DNA of 64,000 nt, taken from positions 84,882-148,881 of the forward strand of contig JAILCQ010000021.1 in NCBI GenBank assembly GCA_024679955.1, read 5' to 3'. This DNA comes from Bacillota bacterium (GTDB taxonomy: Bacteria; Bacillota; Dehalobacteriia; UBA4068). Positions 8,224 to 17,403 of the stretch are shown one piece after another. Positions within the stretch are counted from its first letter, which is position 1. Each line of letters begins with the position of its first letter. The notes under the pieces were generated by a model. The model worked only from the letters and a program-made list of their open reading frames with translations, did not search any database and was not told the origin of the DNA. The translations under genes were made by a program, and so were the position numbers.

Positions 8224-9540
8224 ATGCTTTTCCGTAAAATCGAAGCCTTGATCGAAGAGCATTTGAGATCAAAAACAAGCAAGATCCTTCTGGTCGATGG
8301 AGCACGGCAGGTAGGCAAGACCTACATCATCCGTTATGTCGGGAAGAAGCTTTTTTCTAATTTCATTGAAGTCAATCTGATAGAAGACGCCCTTGGCGAC
8401 AGGCTTTTTGCCAACACCAGAACGGTTGAAGATTTCTATCTGCGGTTAAGTATGCTTGCCGGCAGTAAAATGCGTCAAAAGGAAAACACATTGGTTTTCC
8501 TGGATGAGATCCAGGCTTATCCCCATATGCTTACGCTGCTTAAGTTTTTAGCGCAGGATGATCGCTTCACCTATATCGCCAGCGGCTCGCTGCTTGGCGT
8601 AACCCTATCCCAGACAACATCCATTCCTATGGGTAGCATCAGAAAGGTGAGAATGTTCCCTCTGGATTTTGAGGAATTTCTGTATGCCAATGGTCTGAAC
8701 GAGTATACCATATCAACGATTCGGAAAAAATTTGAGGCGCTTGCGTCTTTGGATGAGCCGATGCACGAAAAGATGATGGATCTGTTTCGGAAGTATCTGT
8801 TGGTCGGAGGGCTTCCGGATGCAGTTAATTCCTATCTTGCTGAAAAGAATATTCAATCTGTCCGTGAGATCCAGTCCGAAATCCACGATTATTACGCTGC
8901 GGACGCCTCCAAATATGATGAGGTACGCAAACTGAAAATCCGACGGATCTACGATCTTATTCCTTCGAATATGGAGAACAAGAAAAAGCGTGTGATCGCC
9001 CAGAGCATCGAGAATAAGCGAGGGAAGATCTTCAGCGATTATCAGGATGAATTTGAGTATCTGATCAGCGCCGGTATTGCACTGCCTGTGCAGGCGATCG
9101 CCAACCCGGTCTTTCCGCTTATCGAGTCATCCGGGAAAAACCTCTTGAAACTCTATCTGAATGATGTCGGGATTCTCAGCGGTATACTTTATGGCAATAA
9201 TATCCGGGCAATCATGGAGGATCAAAGGAGCATCAATCTTGGATCAATATATGAAAGCGTTGTTGCCAGCGAGTTGACGGCCCATGGATACAAACTGTTT
9301 TACTATGACAACCGCAACAAGGGAGAGGTGGATTATCTGATAGACGATTATGACAGTCTTTCTGTGGTCCCTATCGAAGTAAAATCCGGTAAGGACTATA
9401 CCGTCCATAGCGCTTTGACCACCTTTGTGAATAATGATGATTATCCTGTTATAAAAGCCTTTGTTCTTTCCAACGAACGAGAGGTGAAGCACAAGGGAAA
9501 GATCACATATATTCCCATCTATTATGTCATGTTCTTTTAG
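8224..9540 (+). CDS. AAA family ATPase with DUF4143 domain
   Basis: Walker A VDGARQVGKTY, Walker B NTLVFLDEIQA, IASGSLLG sensor, C-terminal EVDYLI...VVPIEVKSGKDY. Confidence 0.9.
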   Translation: MLFRKIEALIEEHLRSKTSKILLVDGARQVGKTYIIRYVGKKLFSNFIEVNLIEDALGDRLFANTRTVEDFYLRLSMLAGSKMRQKENTLVFLDEIQAYPHMLTLLKFLAQDDRFTYIASGSLLGVTLSQTTSIPMGSIRKVRMFPLDFEEFLYANGLNEYTISTIRKKFEALASLDEPMHEKMMDLFRKYLLVGGLPDAVNSYLAEKNIQSVREIQSEIHDYYAADASKYDEVRKLKIRRIYDLIPSNMENKKKRVIAQSIENKRGKIFSDYQDEFEYLISAGIALPVQAIANPVFPLIESSGKNLLKLYLNDVGILSGILYGNNIRAIMEDQRSINLGSIYESVVASELTAHGYKLFYYDNRNKGEVDYLIDDYDSLSVVPIEVKSGKDYTVHSALTTFVNNDDYPVIKAFVLSNEREVKHKGKITYIPIYYVMFF

Positions 9541-9659
9541 ATTTACCAATGCCGAAGGTGGCAAATACCGTACAATCTGTTTTCTTACACCAGTTCCAAC
9601 CGACGGTACAAATACAATCTTTTTACAAACTATGATTTGTTCTAACATTGCTTCTAACG

Positions 9660-9767
9660 AAATCTGGCACAAAAAACAGCAAAGTGAGCGTTTCCTTTGA
9701 CGTTCTTTTTAAACTTGCCGAGGTTTTGGAAACGACGCCCAGCAAACTCTTCGCCTTCAGAGAATAA
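9660..9767 (+). pseudogene. remnant of an XRE-family HTH regulator (C-terminal part only)
   Basis: In-frame KSGTKNSKVSVSFDVLFKLAEVLETTPSKLFAFRE* resembling the end of an HTH_3 domain; in-frame stop upstream and no start or N-terminal HTH. Confidence 0.5.
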
Positions 9768-9812
9768 AACAGCGTATAGACCGCAATCCCTGGGTCTATA
9801 CGCTGTTTTTGT
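9766..9812. terminator. bidirectional intrinsic terminator
   Basis: AACAGCGTATAGACC GCAATCCCT GGGTCTATACGCTGTTTTT. Confidence 0.75.
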
Positions 9813-9845
9813 TTATGGCCGGAGATTTTTCTCCGCCTTTTTTCA

Positions 9846-9910
9846 TTTGCGGTCCCTCCCCGCTCTTCCCGCTGCAGGCGGGGGAGAAATCTTCCCTGTC
9901 TTTGCGGCAT
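9846..9910. repeat. right copy of imperfect repeat flanking the AAA ATPase island
   Basis: TTTGCGGTCCCTCCCCGCTCTTCCCGCTGCAGGCGGGG...TCTTTGCGGCAT; compare 8046-8100. Confidence 0.45.
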
Positions 9911-9965
9911 AATCCGCCTTCGGGGTTCATAGGATGTAGCAAAGCGGACGCGGGAGGCTCGGAAT

Positions 9966-10238
9966 ATGCAGGAATATATTGAACAGCGGGTGTTGGAGAT
10001 CGGCAATTATATCATCGAAAGCGGTTCCACGGTCAGGCAAACCGCCCAGGTTTTCGGCGTCAGCAAGAGCACCGTACACAAGGACGTGACGGAGCGTTTG
10101 CCCTTGCTCAACGAATTGATCGCCGCCCGGGTTCGGGATATTCTGGATAACAACAAGGCGGAGCGGCATCTGCGGGGCGGCGAGGCCACCCGGCAGAAGT
10201 ATTTGCGGCAGAAGGAAGACGCCCCGGCCTGGCAATAG
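9966..10238 (+). CDS. spoIIID: sporulation transcriptional regulator SpoIIID
   Basis: EYIEQRVLEIGNYIIESGSTVRQTAQVFGVSKSTVHKDVTERLPLLN. Confidence 0.93.
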   Translation: MQEYIEQRVLEIGNYIIESGSTVRQTAQVFGVSKSTVHKDVTERLPLLNELIAARVRDILDNNKAERHLRGGEATRQKYLRQKEDAPAWQ

Positions 10239-10314
10239 GGGCCGGAAAAGGCGCAGAACCAGCCTTGTTCCGCCGTTTTGCCACAAAAAACCAAGGCTGC
10301 GGCTTTGTTTGTTA

Positions 10315-10343
10315 TTGTCGCGGCAGGATTTATCGGCTATAAT
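10315..10343 (+). promoter_or_regulatory. promoter upstream of purine nucleoside phosphorylase
   Basis: TTGTCG-N17-TATAAT. Confidence 0.5.
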
Positions 10344-10419
10344 AAAAGCATCCCCGGTCCCTGCTTCCGGGGAAGGGCATGCGGGCCCCAACGTTTTTTC
10401 AAAAAAGGAGATTTGCGTC

Positions 10420-11262
10420 ATGAACGATCATCCGCTATACCGCCAATTGCAGCAATGCCTGGAAGCGGTTCGCCGCATCACCGATTTTCAACCCCAAACC
10501 GGCGTAGTTTTAGGCTCCGGCTTGGGCGGGTTCGCCCAAAGCATGGAGATCGAAGCCGCCATTCCCTATGGGGATCTGCCGGATTTTCCCGTCTCCACTG
10601 TGGACGGGCATCAGGGCCGCTTTCTTTTCGGCTATGTGCAGGGCGCGCCGGTCGTGGCCATGCAGGGCCGGGTGCATTATTATGAAGGCTACGACATCCA
10701 GCAAACGGTCATGCCCATTCGCCTTCTGGGCCTGCTGGGGGTCAAAGCTTTGCTGCTGACCAATGCCGCGGGCGGCGTCAACACCGCTTTTCAGCCGGGA
10801 GACCTGATGGCGATCACCGACCAGATCGGCGTTTTCGCCCCGTCTCCCCTGCGGGGACCCAATATCGACATACTGGGGCCCCGTTTTCCCGATATGAGCC
10901 AGATCTACGATCGGGCCCTGCGCCAAACCATACTGGAGCAAGGGGACAAGCTGGGCATTCCCCTGCAGCAGGGCGTATACATCCAATTCCCCGGCCCGGC
11001 CTTTGAAACGCCTCAGGAAATCAAAATGGCCCGCCTGCTGGGGGCGGATGCGGTAGGCATGAGCACGGCCTGCGAAGCCATCGCCGCCCGGCATATGGGC
11101 CTGCGGGTGGCCGGGATCAGCCTCATCACCAATATGGCGGCGGGGATACTGGATCAGCCCCTGTCCCATACGGAGGTAAACGAAACCGCCGCCCGGGCGG
11201 AAGCGGCCTTTTGCCGTTTGGTCAGCCATGTTTTGGCGGCCTTCGCCGAAGCCACGGCATAA
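10420..11262 (+). CDS. punA: purine-nucleoside phosphorylase
   Basis: GVVLGSGLGGFAQ, MQGRVHYYEGY, LLTNAAGGVN, GPAFETPQEIKMARLLGADAVGMSTACEAIAARH; RBS AAGGAG before MNDHP. Confidence 0.93.
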   Translation: MNDHPLYRQLQQCLEAVRRITDFQPQTGVVLGSGLGGFAQSMEIEAAIPYGDLPDFPVSTVDGHQGRFLFGYVQGAPVVAMQGRVHYYEGYDIQQTVMPIRLLGLLGVKALLLTNAAGGVNTAFQPGDLMAITDQIGVFAPSPLRGPNIDILGPRFPDMSQIYDRALRQTILEQGDKLGIPLQQGVYIQFPGPAFETPQEIKMARLLGADAVGMSTACEAIAARHMGLRVAGISLITNMAAGILDQPLSHTEVNETAARAEAAFCRLVSHVLAAFAEATA

Positions 11263-11329
11263 AGACGGAAAGCAAGCGGCCGCCGGGGCGCCCCCACAGC
11301 GCCGCTGAGACCGGTAAAGGAACACGGCT

Positions 11330-12334
11330 ATGAAACAGTTATGGCACAGTTTGAATATGGGTTTGCTTTGTCCGGTGTATTTGTTTTACGGCCAGGAGCG
11401 GTTGCTTTTGGCGGAAGCGGTGGACAAGGTGTGCCAAATCGCCCTGCCCCAAAAGGACGAATGGAGCCGGCAAAGCTTCGACGGGGAGCAGACCGGGCCG
11501 GAGGAGATCGTGGACGCGGCCAATGACGTCGCCTTTTTCGGCGGCAAACGGGTGATCATCGTCAAAGGCGTGCCCTGGCTGGGCAAAAAAGGCGGTGAAG
11601 GGCAGGAGGCGGCGCTGCAGGTTTTGCTGCGCTATATCGCCGACCCCAACCCGGCCAGCATACTGATACTCATCGCCGGCGATACCGTGGACAAGCGCCG
11701 CAAACTGGTCACCGCCATCGCCAAAAGCGGCCGGGTGGTGGAATTTCCCCTGCAAAAAGCCGGGGAGCGGGTAAAATGGCTGGGCGATTATTGCAAACGC
11801 CAGGGCAAGACCGCGGAACGGGCCGCCCTGGAATACGTCTCCCTGCATTGCGCCGGCGGTTTGCAGCAATTGCAGCTGGAAGGACAAAAGCTGCTGCTGT
11901 ATGCGGCGGATCAGCCCAAGATCACCCTGGCCATGGCGGAAGAGACCGTCAGCCGCAGCGCCCTGGCCGGCGCTTTCGATCTAAGCGACGCCGTGGCGGC
12001 CCGGCAGCCGGCCGCCGCCCGCCGCATCTACCGGCAAATGCTGCAGCAGGGCCAGGCGGAACAGGTGATCCTGGCCACCCTGGCCAATCATTACCGCAAT
12101 ATTTTGGCCGTTCAGGATCTGCTGCATCAGGGCAAAACCGTTCCTGACGCCGCCGGCATTTTATCCATACACCCCTTTGTGGCGGAAAAATGCGCCGCCG
12201 CCGCCAAACGCTATTCGCAAAAGCAATTGCTGAAAGCCCTGGATCTGCTGTTGGCGGCGGATATCGGCCAAAAAACCGGACAAACCAATCTGCGGGAGAC
12301 TTTGGAAACCGCCCTGATCCGCTGCTGCTATTGA
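11330..12334 (+). CDS. holA: DNA polymerase III subunit delta
   Basis: VYLFYGQERLLLAEAVDKV, LEYVSLHCAGGLQQLQLEGQKL; HolA length and pattern. Confidence 0.88.
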   Translation: MKQLWHSLNMGLLCPVYLFYGQERLLLAEAVDKVCQIALPQKDEWSRQSFDGEQTGPEEIVDAANDVAFFGGKRVIIVKGVPWLGKKGGEGQEAALQVLLRYIADPNPASILILIAGDTVDKRRKLVTAIAKSGRVVEFPLQKAGERVKWLGDYCKRQGKTAERAALEYVSLHCAGGLQQLQLEGQKLLLYAADQPKITLAMAEETVSRSALAGAFDLSDAVAARQPAAARRIYRQMLQQGQAEQVILATLANHYRNILAVQDLLHQGKTVPDAAGILSIHPFVAEKCAAAAKRYSQKQLLKALDLLLAADIGQKTGQTNLRETLETALIRCCY

Positions 12335-12347
12335 TTTTTACGCATTC

Positions 12348-12402
12348 TTTTCCATCAAAAAACTCGAATCCGCAAAGGATCCGAGTTTTTTTGATGGAAA
12401 AA
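12348..12402. terminator. bidirectional terminator between convergent holA and ssnA
   Basis: TTTTCCATCAAAAAACTCGAATCC GCAAA GGATCCGAGTTTTTTTGATGGAAAA long hairpin. Confidence 0.85.
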
Positions 12403-12414
12403 TTTCCGGCCGCC

Positions 12415-13743
12415 TCAGGCATTGATACGGGCCCAAAGGCTCGCCGCCTGCTGCCGGGCCTGTCCGGCGATCTGTTCTTCGTCCAAGGCTGTCAGCTGCC
12501 GGTTTTTCATCAAGATCCGCCCGGCGGCCACGGTGCTTTGCACGGAGCGGCCGTTGACGCCGAACAGCAAATGGGCGTCGGCATTGGCGGCGTCCATGGG
12601 GGTGATGGGATGATAGTCCAGCACGATCACATCCGCTGCCGCCCCCGGCCGCAGCACGCCCAAGGGCGGGGCGAAAAAGCAGGCGGCGATTTGCGGATTG
12701 TTGACGAACAGCATTTGCGGCGCTTCCTGCCAGGCCGCGTTGCAATCGGCCAGGGCCAATTTATGGATCAGATTGGCCGCCTTGTAGCTTTCCAGCATAT
12801 CGCCGGTATAGCCGTCGGTCCCCAAGCCGCACAGCACGCCCCGGGCCATCATGCGCATCACCGGCGGGCAGCCTACGGCGTTGCCCATATTGGATTCCGG
12901 GTTATGGGCCACGATCACCTGATGCTCTCGCAGCAAGTCGATCTCCTCCTCGTCCAGGAAAACCCCGTGTACGGCGATGGTTTTGGGCGAGAGCGCACCG
13001 CAGTCGGCCAAACGCCGCACCACCCGGCAGCCGTATTTGGCCAGGCAATCTTCCTCATCCACCGGCCCTTCCGCCACATGGATGTGCAGACCGGCCCCTT
13101 CCGCCGCCGTCACCGCCTGTTCCAGGGTGGCAGGGCTTAAGGTAAAGGAGGCGTGGAGCCCCATCATCCCCTGCAGGCCCGGATCGTTTTGCCGGCGGCA
13201 ATGGCGGATAAAGGCGGCGTTTTCGCGGATGGCCCGGGCCGCCTGGGCCGGGCCGTGGCGATCGGAGGTTTCATAGCACAGGCAGCAGCGCAAACCGGCC
13301 CCCCGCAAAGCCTCCGCCAAAACGAACAGGCTGTCTTCGGTCTGGCCATAGCTGGCATGATGGTCAAAAACGGTGGTCACGCCGTTTTTGATGCAGTCCA
13401 CCGCCGTCACCAAAGCCGAGGCCCGGTTGTCTTCATTGTTCAAACAGCCGTCCAAGCGCCACCACAGGCCCTCCAGGATATCGCCGAAGCCTTTCGGCGC
13501 ATAGCCCCGTATGGTCAAGCCGCGGGAAAGGGCGCTGTAAATATGATGATGCAGATTGATCAAAGCCGGCATGATCAAACCGCCGCCGGCGTCCAAAACT
13601 TCCGCCTGGGGATACGCCGCCGCCACATCCTGCCGCCGGCCCACGCAAACGATGCTTTCCCCGTCTATGGCCACCGCCCCGTCGTCGAACCAGGGATGTT
13701 CCGGGTCGCGGGTCAGTACCCTGCCGTTCTCTATACGCAGCAT
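12415..13743 (-). CDS. ssnA: amidohydrolase, SsnA-like (putative aminohydrolase)
   Basis: MPALINLHHHIYSALSRGL, LWWRLDGCLN, VTTVFDHHAS, GTDGYTGDM, C-terminal QARQQAASLWARINA strongly SsnA-like. Confidence 0.8.
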   Translation of the reverse strand: MLRIENGRVLTRDPEHPWFDDGAVAIDGESIVCVGRRQDVAAAYPQAEVLDAGGGLIMPALINLHHHIYSALSRGLTIRGYAPKGFGDILEGLWWRLDGCLNNEDNRASALVTAVDCIKNGVTTVFDHHASYGQTEDSLFVLAEALRGAGLRCCLCYETSDRHGPAQAARAIRENAAFIRHCRRQNDPGLQGMMGLHASFTLSPATLEQAVTAAEGAGLHIHVAEGPVDEEDCLAKYGCRVVRRLADCGALSPKTIAVHGVFLDEEEIDLLREHQVIVAHNPESNMGNAVGCPPVMRMMARGVLCGLGTDGYTGDMLESYKAANLIHKLALADCNAAWQEAPQMLFVNNPQIAACFFAPPLGVLRPGAAADVIVLDYHPITPMDAANADAHLLFGVNGRSVQSTVAAGRILMKNRQLTALDEEQIAGQARQQAASLWARINA

Positions 13744-13812
13744 AATCGTTCCCTCCTTATTCCCGATAAGGAATGCGCCGGTCTGACAACCGGCGCATGC
13801 TTCCGTTGAAGA

Positions 13813-15483
13813 TCATTCCAAAGAAATCAAATAATAGTATAAGGGCTGGCCGCCGGGATTCATTTCCACCTCGTACAGCGGGTAAGCGGCGGCGATCTTC
13901 TCTTTCATTTGCTCCGCGGCGGCTTCCTCCACATCCATGCCGTAGAAGAGGCTGATCAAGCTGGCATTGGGCGACGTTTCCGTCATTTTTGCCAGCAGAT
14001 CCAGCAAAGCCTGCTCTATATCGGCGCCGCAAACCACGATGTCGCCGTTTTGCAGACCCAAAACATCCCCTTCTTTGATCTCAAAGCCGTTGAATTTGGC
14101 GGGACGCACCGCATAGGTCAGTTCGCCGGATAAGACTTCGCCGATGGCCTCGCTCATGGCCTGCCTGTTTTCAGCGGCGTCCGCCTCCGGATCGAAAGCC
14201 AACATGGCGGCTACGCCTTGGGTAACGAATTTGCTGGGCACCACCGTCACGGTTTTTTCCGTCAGTTTTTGCGCCTGGTTGGCGGTGAGGATGATATTGC
14301 TGTTATTGGGCAACAGCACGATTTCCTCTGCCCCGGAAGCGTTGATGGCGTTGAGCAAATCTTCGGCGCTGGGGTTCATGGTTTGGCCGCCGGAAATGAT
14401 CTTCGCCCCCAGGGAGTGGAACACTTCCCCCATGCCTTCGCCGGAACAAACGGCGATCACCCCGCATTTGCCGCTCATGGCGGCAAAATCTTCCGCCGGC
14501 GGCGCAGCGGCAGCGGCAGCGGCGGCCTCTTTTTCGATCATATTTTCATGGTGCTGATCCCGCATATTGTCGACGATGATATCATGCAGGCTGCCGAATT
14601 GGCTGCAATATTCCAAAACTTGGCCGGGATGATTGTTGTGGAAATGGATCTTGATCACCGTATCGTCCCCCACCACCAGCAGGGAATCTCCCGGCGGCGT
14701 TTGCGACAGATGTTCGCGGATCTTCTCCAGAGGCAGATGGCTGCCTTTGATCAGCAACTGGGTGCAATAGGCAAATTCGATATCCTGTTCCTGGGTGAAT
14801 TCGGCTTTGGCTTTGCTGGCGGCGGCAGGCGCTTCCTGGGCTGGCGCAGGCTCCACCGGCTTTTGGGACAAAGCCTGCAGGCAGCCATCCAAAAAGAACA
14901 GCAGGCCCTTGCCGCCGGCGTCCACCACCCCGGCCTCAGTCAATGCGGGCAGCATGAACTGAGTCTGGGCCAGCATGCGCTCCCCTTCTTCCTGGGCGGC
15001 GGTAAGCACGCCGGTCATATCCGCGTCCTCCTCCGCCGCTTTGCCCGCGGCGGCGGCATAGGCTTTGAATACGCTGAGGATGGTGCCTTCCACCGGTTTC
15101 ATTACCGATTTATAGGACAGATCCACGCCCCGCTGCAAGGCGGCGGCCAAATCCCTGGGAGAAACCTGGTCTTTGCCGGCCATGCTTTGGGAAATGCCGC
15201 GAAACATCTGGGAAAGGATCACCCCGGAGTTGCCCCGGGCCCCCATCAAAGCCCCCATGGCAAAGGCGTCCGCCACTTGGCCGATGGACTTACCGGCAGT
15301 CGTACCAATGTTTTTTACGGCGGAATTAACCGTTAAATACATATTGATCCCGGTATCGCCGTCCGGCACCGGAAACACGTTCAAAGCGTTTACCGCGTCT
15401 TTGTTGTTGCCCAACGCGGCGCAGCCGCTCTGCATCATCCGGCTCCAGGTCTCCGCGGTCAATTCCGTTATTTTCAAGGTCAT
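13813..15483 (-). CDS. fakA: DAK2-domain fatty acid kinase FakA / YloV
   Basis: NALNVFPVPDGDTGINMYLT, MGARGNSGVILSQMFRG, AGGKGLLFFLDG; downstream of an Asp23 gene as in yloU-yloV. Confidence 0.9.
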   Translation of the reverse strand: MTLKITELTAETWSRMMQSGCAALGNNKDAVNALNVFPVPDGDTGINMYLTVNSAVKNIGTTAGKSIGQVADAFAMGALMGARGNSGVILSQMFRGISQSMAGKDQVSPRDLAAALQRGVDLSYKSVMKPVEGTILSVFKAYAAAAGKAAEEDADMTGVLTAAQEEGERMLAQTQFMLPALTEAGVVDAGGKGLLFFLDGCLQALSQKPVEPAPAQEAPAAASKAKAEFTQEQDIEFAYCTQLLIKGSHLPLEKIREHLSQTPPGDSLLVVGDDTVIKIHFHNNHPGQVLEYCSQFGSLHDIIVDNMRDQHHENMIEKEAAAAAAAAPPAEDFAAMSGKCGVIAVCSGEGMGEVFHSLGAKIISGGQTMNPSAEDLLNAINASGAEEIVLLPNNSNIILTANQAQKLTEKTVTVVPSKFVTQGVAAMLAFDPEADAAENRQAMSEAIGEVLSGELTYAVRPAKFNGFEIKEGDVLGLQNGDIVVCGADIEQALLDLLAKMTETSPNASLISLFYGMDVEEAAAEQMKEKIAAAYPLYEVEMNPGGQPLYYYLISLE

Positions 15484-15522
15484 GATATTCCTCCTCAAGC
15501 TGTCGGTCAGGTGAGAGCGCGC

Positions 15523-15882
15523 TTAGTCCAACACCCGCACACCCTGGATATTTACTTCAACCCGGTTTACGGGGATTCCGGTATATTTTTCTACGATATA
15601 TTTGACATTTTCCATAACGTTATTGGCAATAACCGAAATTTTTGTGCCATAACCGACCACGATATTGACTTTGATACTCAATTCGTCGTTTTTATCGGCC
15701 ACTTCCACACCTTTGGACAAGGATTCCCGACCCAGCAATTCGCTGATGCCGTCGCTGAAAATACGGGAAGACACCATGCCCACTATACCAAAACACTCGG
15801 TGGCGGCCAAACCGGCTAAGGTGGCGATGACTTCTTTGCTGATATCGATCATCCCCAAGTCGGTTTTTATATCTCTGCCCAT
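15523..15882 (-). CDS. Asp23/Gls24 family envelope stress protein (YloU-like)
   Basis: GMIDISKEVIATLAGLAATECFGIVGM...KVNIVVGYGTKISVIANNVMENVKYIVEKYTGIPVNRVEVNIQGVRV; RBS AAGGAGG. Confidence 0.92.
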   Translation of the reverse strand: MGRDIKTDLGMIDISKEVIATLAGLAATECFGIVGMVSSRIFSDGISELLGRESLSKGVEVADKNDELSIKVNIVVGYGTKISVIANNVMENVKYIVEKYTGIPVNRVEVNIQGVRVLD

Positions 15883-16218
15883 GTCGTATTCCTCCTTTTC
15901 CATCCCGTTCTGTTCCGCGCCGGCAGGGGCGTGGCAGGTTTTGCTCCATGCTTCTTGCGGCGGATACTTTGCCGGTTATTTATTATAGCGTATCCGCCGG
16001 TATTTTAAAAGCGGCGTGAGAGATATTCAGTCTTCGCCCTTCCATTATAATCTCTTTGTGTTCTGTATTCTTCCAAATTCATTGCTTCGGCTGGGCCTTC
16101 GGCCTTTGCGATTTCAATAGCGGCTAAAGCTTCGGCGGCTGGTTCTTCCGGCTCTCCTGCGTTGATTACCGCAAGGCATTATTTAATCTCTGCGTCTGTC
16201 CATATTGTTTTCCTTTTA

Positions 16219-16833
16219 TCAACTCTCCTGCAGCAAACGGGCCAACAGGCAAACGTCCATGCCCACCACGGCGCCGTAATTGCCGCGGATCTGCTTCACC
16301 AGCAGCGCCCCCTGGCCCTGGATGCCGTAGCCGCCGGCTTTATCCAGGGGTTCGCCTCCCGCCACATAGGCATCTATCCATGCCGGCGGCAGGGGCAAAA
16401 ACTCCACCGTGGCCTGGCTGACGCCCTGGCGCAGGACGCCGCTTTCCTGATCCAGCAGGCAGAGGCCGCTGTACACGGTATGGGCGTTGCCGGAAAGCCG
16501 CTGCAGCATACGCCGGGCCTCTGCGGCGTCCGCCGGTTTGCCATAGGCATGGCCGTCCTGAAACACCAGCGTATCGCCGCCGATGATCCAACCGGGCTCT
16601 CCGGGACGGCAAACCGCCCTGGCCTTGCGGCAGGCGTTTTCCATCACCACCTGCCGGGGATCGCCGCCGGGAGCGAAGGCCGTTTCCTCTATCACCGGCC
16701 GCCGCAGCGCCGGTTCCACGCCGATCTGCTGCAGCAATTGCCGCCGCCGGGGGCTGGCGCTGGCCAATATCACCGGTTTTGTGCCGAACAACAATGCCGC
16801 CAGCGCTGCGCCGTCCGCCTTTGCGCCTTCCAT
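16219..16833 (-). CDS. maf: Maf-like nucleotide pyrophosphatase
   Basis: VILASASPRRRQLLQQIG; IIGGDTLVF; AGGYGIQGQGALLVKQIRGNYGAVVGM. Confidence 0.93.
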   Translation of the reverse strand: MEGAKADGAALAALLFGTKPVILASASPRRRQLLQQIGVEPALRRPVIEETAFAPGGDPRQVVMENACRKARAVCRPGEPGWIIGGDTLVFQDGHAYGKPADAAEARRMLQRLSGNAHTVYSGLCLLDQESGVLRQGVSQATVEFLPLPPAWIDAYVAGGEPLDKAGGYGIQGQGALLVKQIRGNYGAVVGMDVCLLARLLQES

Positions 16834-16849
16834 GGGTTTCCTCCTCCCT

Positions 16850-17383
16850 TTATCGCCGGAAAGCCGCCGGCTCCGGAAAACCGTCGTCCCAGGGGTCCTG
16901 CCACAGCACCGCCCTGCCGGCCGCCCGGCTTTTCGCCAAGTCGATGATACGCTGGTTATCGCTGCCGCGAAACTTCAGTTCCAGGCTGCGCCTGGCCAAA
17001 ATAAACGGGCCGTCCACCAGCACGTCGCTGGCCTCCAGCAAAGCCGCCGCGTCTTGCCGCCGCAGCAATTCCTCATAGGTATAGCCGCTGTAGGTCCATA
17101 CCGTTTTGCCCATGTCCCGGATGGCCCGGGCCAGAGCGGCGCAGGCCGCCGCCTGGGCGAAAGGCTCGCCGCCGCTTAAGGTGACGCCGGCCAGCAAAGG
17201 ATTGCGCCGGGCCGCCTCTGCCAATTCCTCTATTTCTATCAGGCGGCCGCCCTGGGGATCATGGGTGGCGGGATTGTGACAGCCGGGGCAAGCATGGGGG
17301 CAACCCTGACAGAACACCGTCAGACGCAAACCGGGGCCGTCCACAATGGAATCGTCCAACCAATCGTTGATTCGTAGCAGCAT
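16850..17383 (-). CDS. nrdG: anaerobic ribonucleotide reductase activating protein (radical SAM)
   Basis: DGPGLRLTVFCQGCPHACPGCHNPATHD, GVTLSGGEPF, VWTYSGYTYEEL. Confidence 0.85.
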   Translation of the reverse strand: MLLRINDWLDDSIVDGPGLRLTVFCQGCPHACPGCHNPATHDPQGGRLIEIEELAEAARRNPLLAGVTLSGGEPFAQAAACAALARAIRDMGKTVWTYSGYTYEELLRRQDAAALLEASDVLVDGPFILARRSLELKFRGSDNQRIIDLAKSRAAGRAVLWQDPWDDGFPEPAAFRR

Positions 17384-17403
17384 GTTATCTCTCCCCTGCC
17401 GCG

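Noticed and set aside
9244-9672. 142-aa minus ORF overlapping the end of the AAA ATPase gene
   Set aside because: Mostly antisense of the DUF4143 C-terminus; no recognisable domain.
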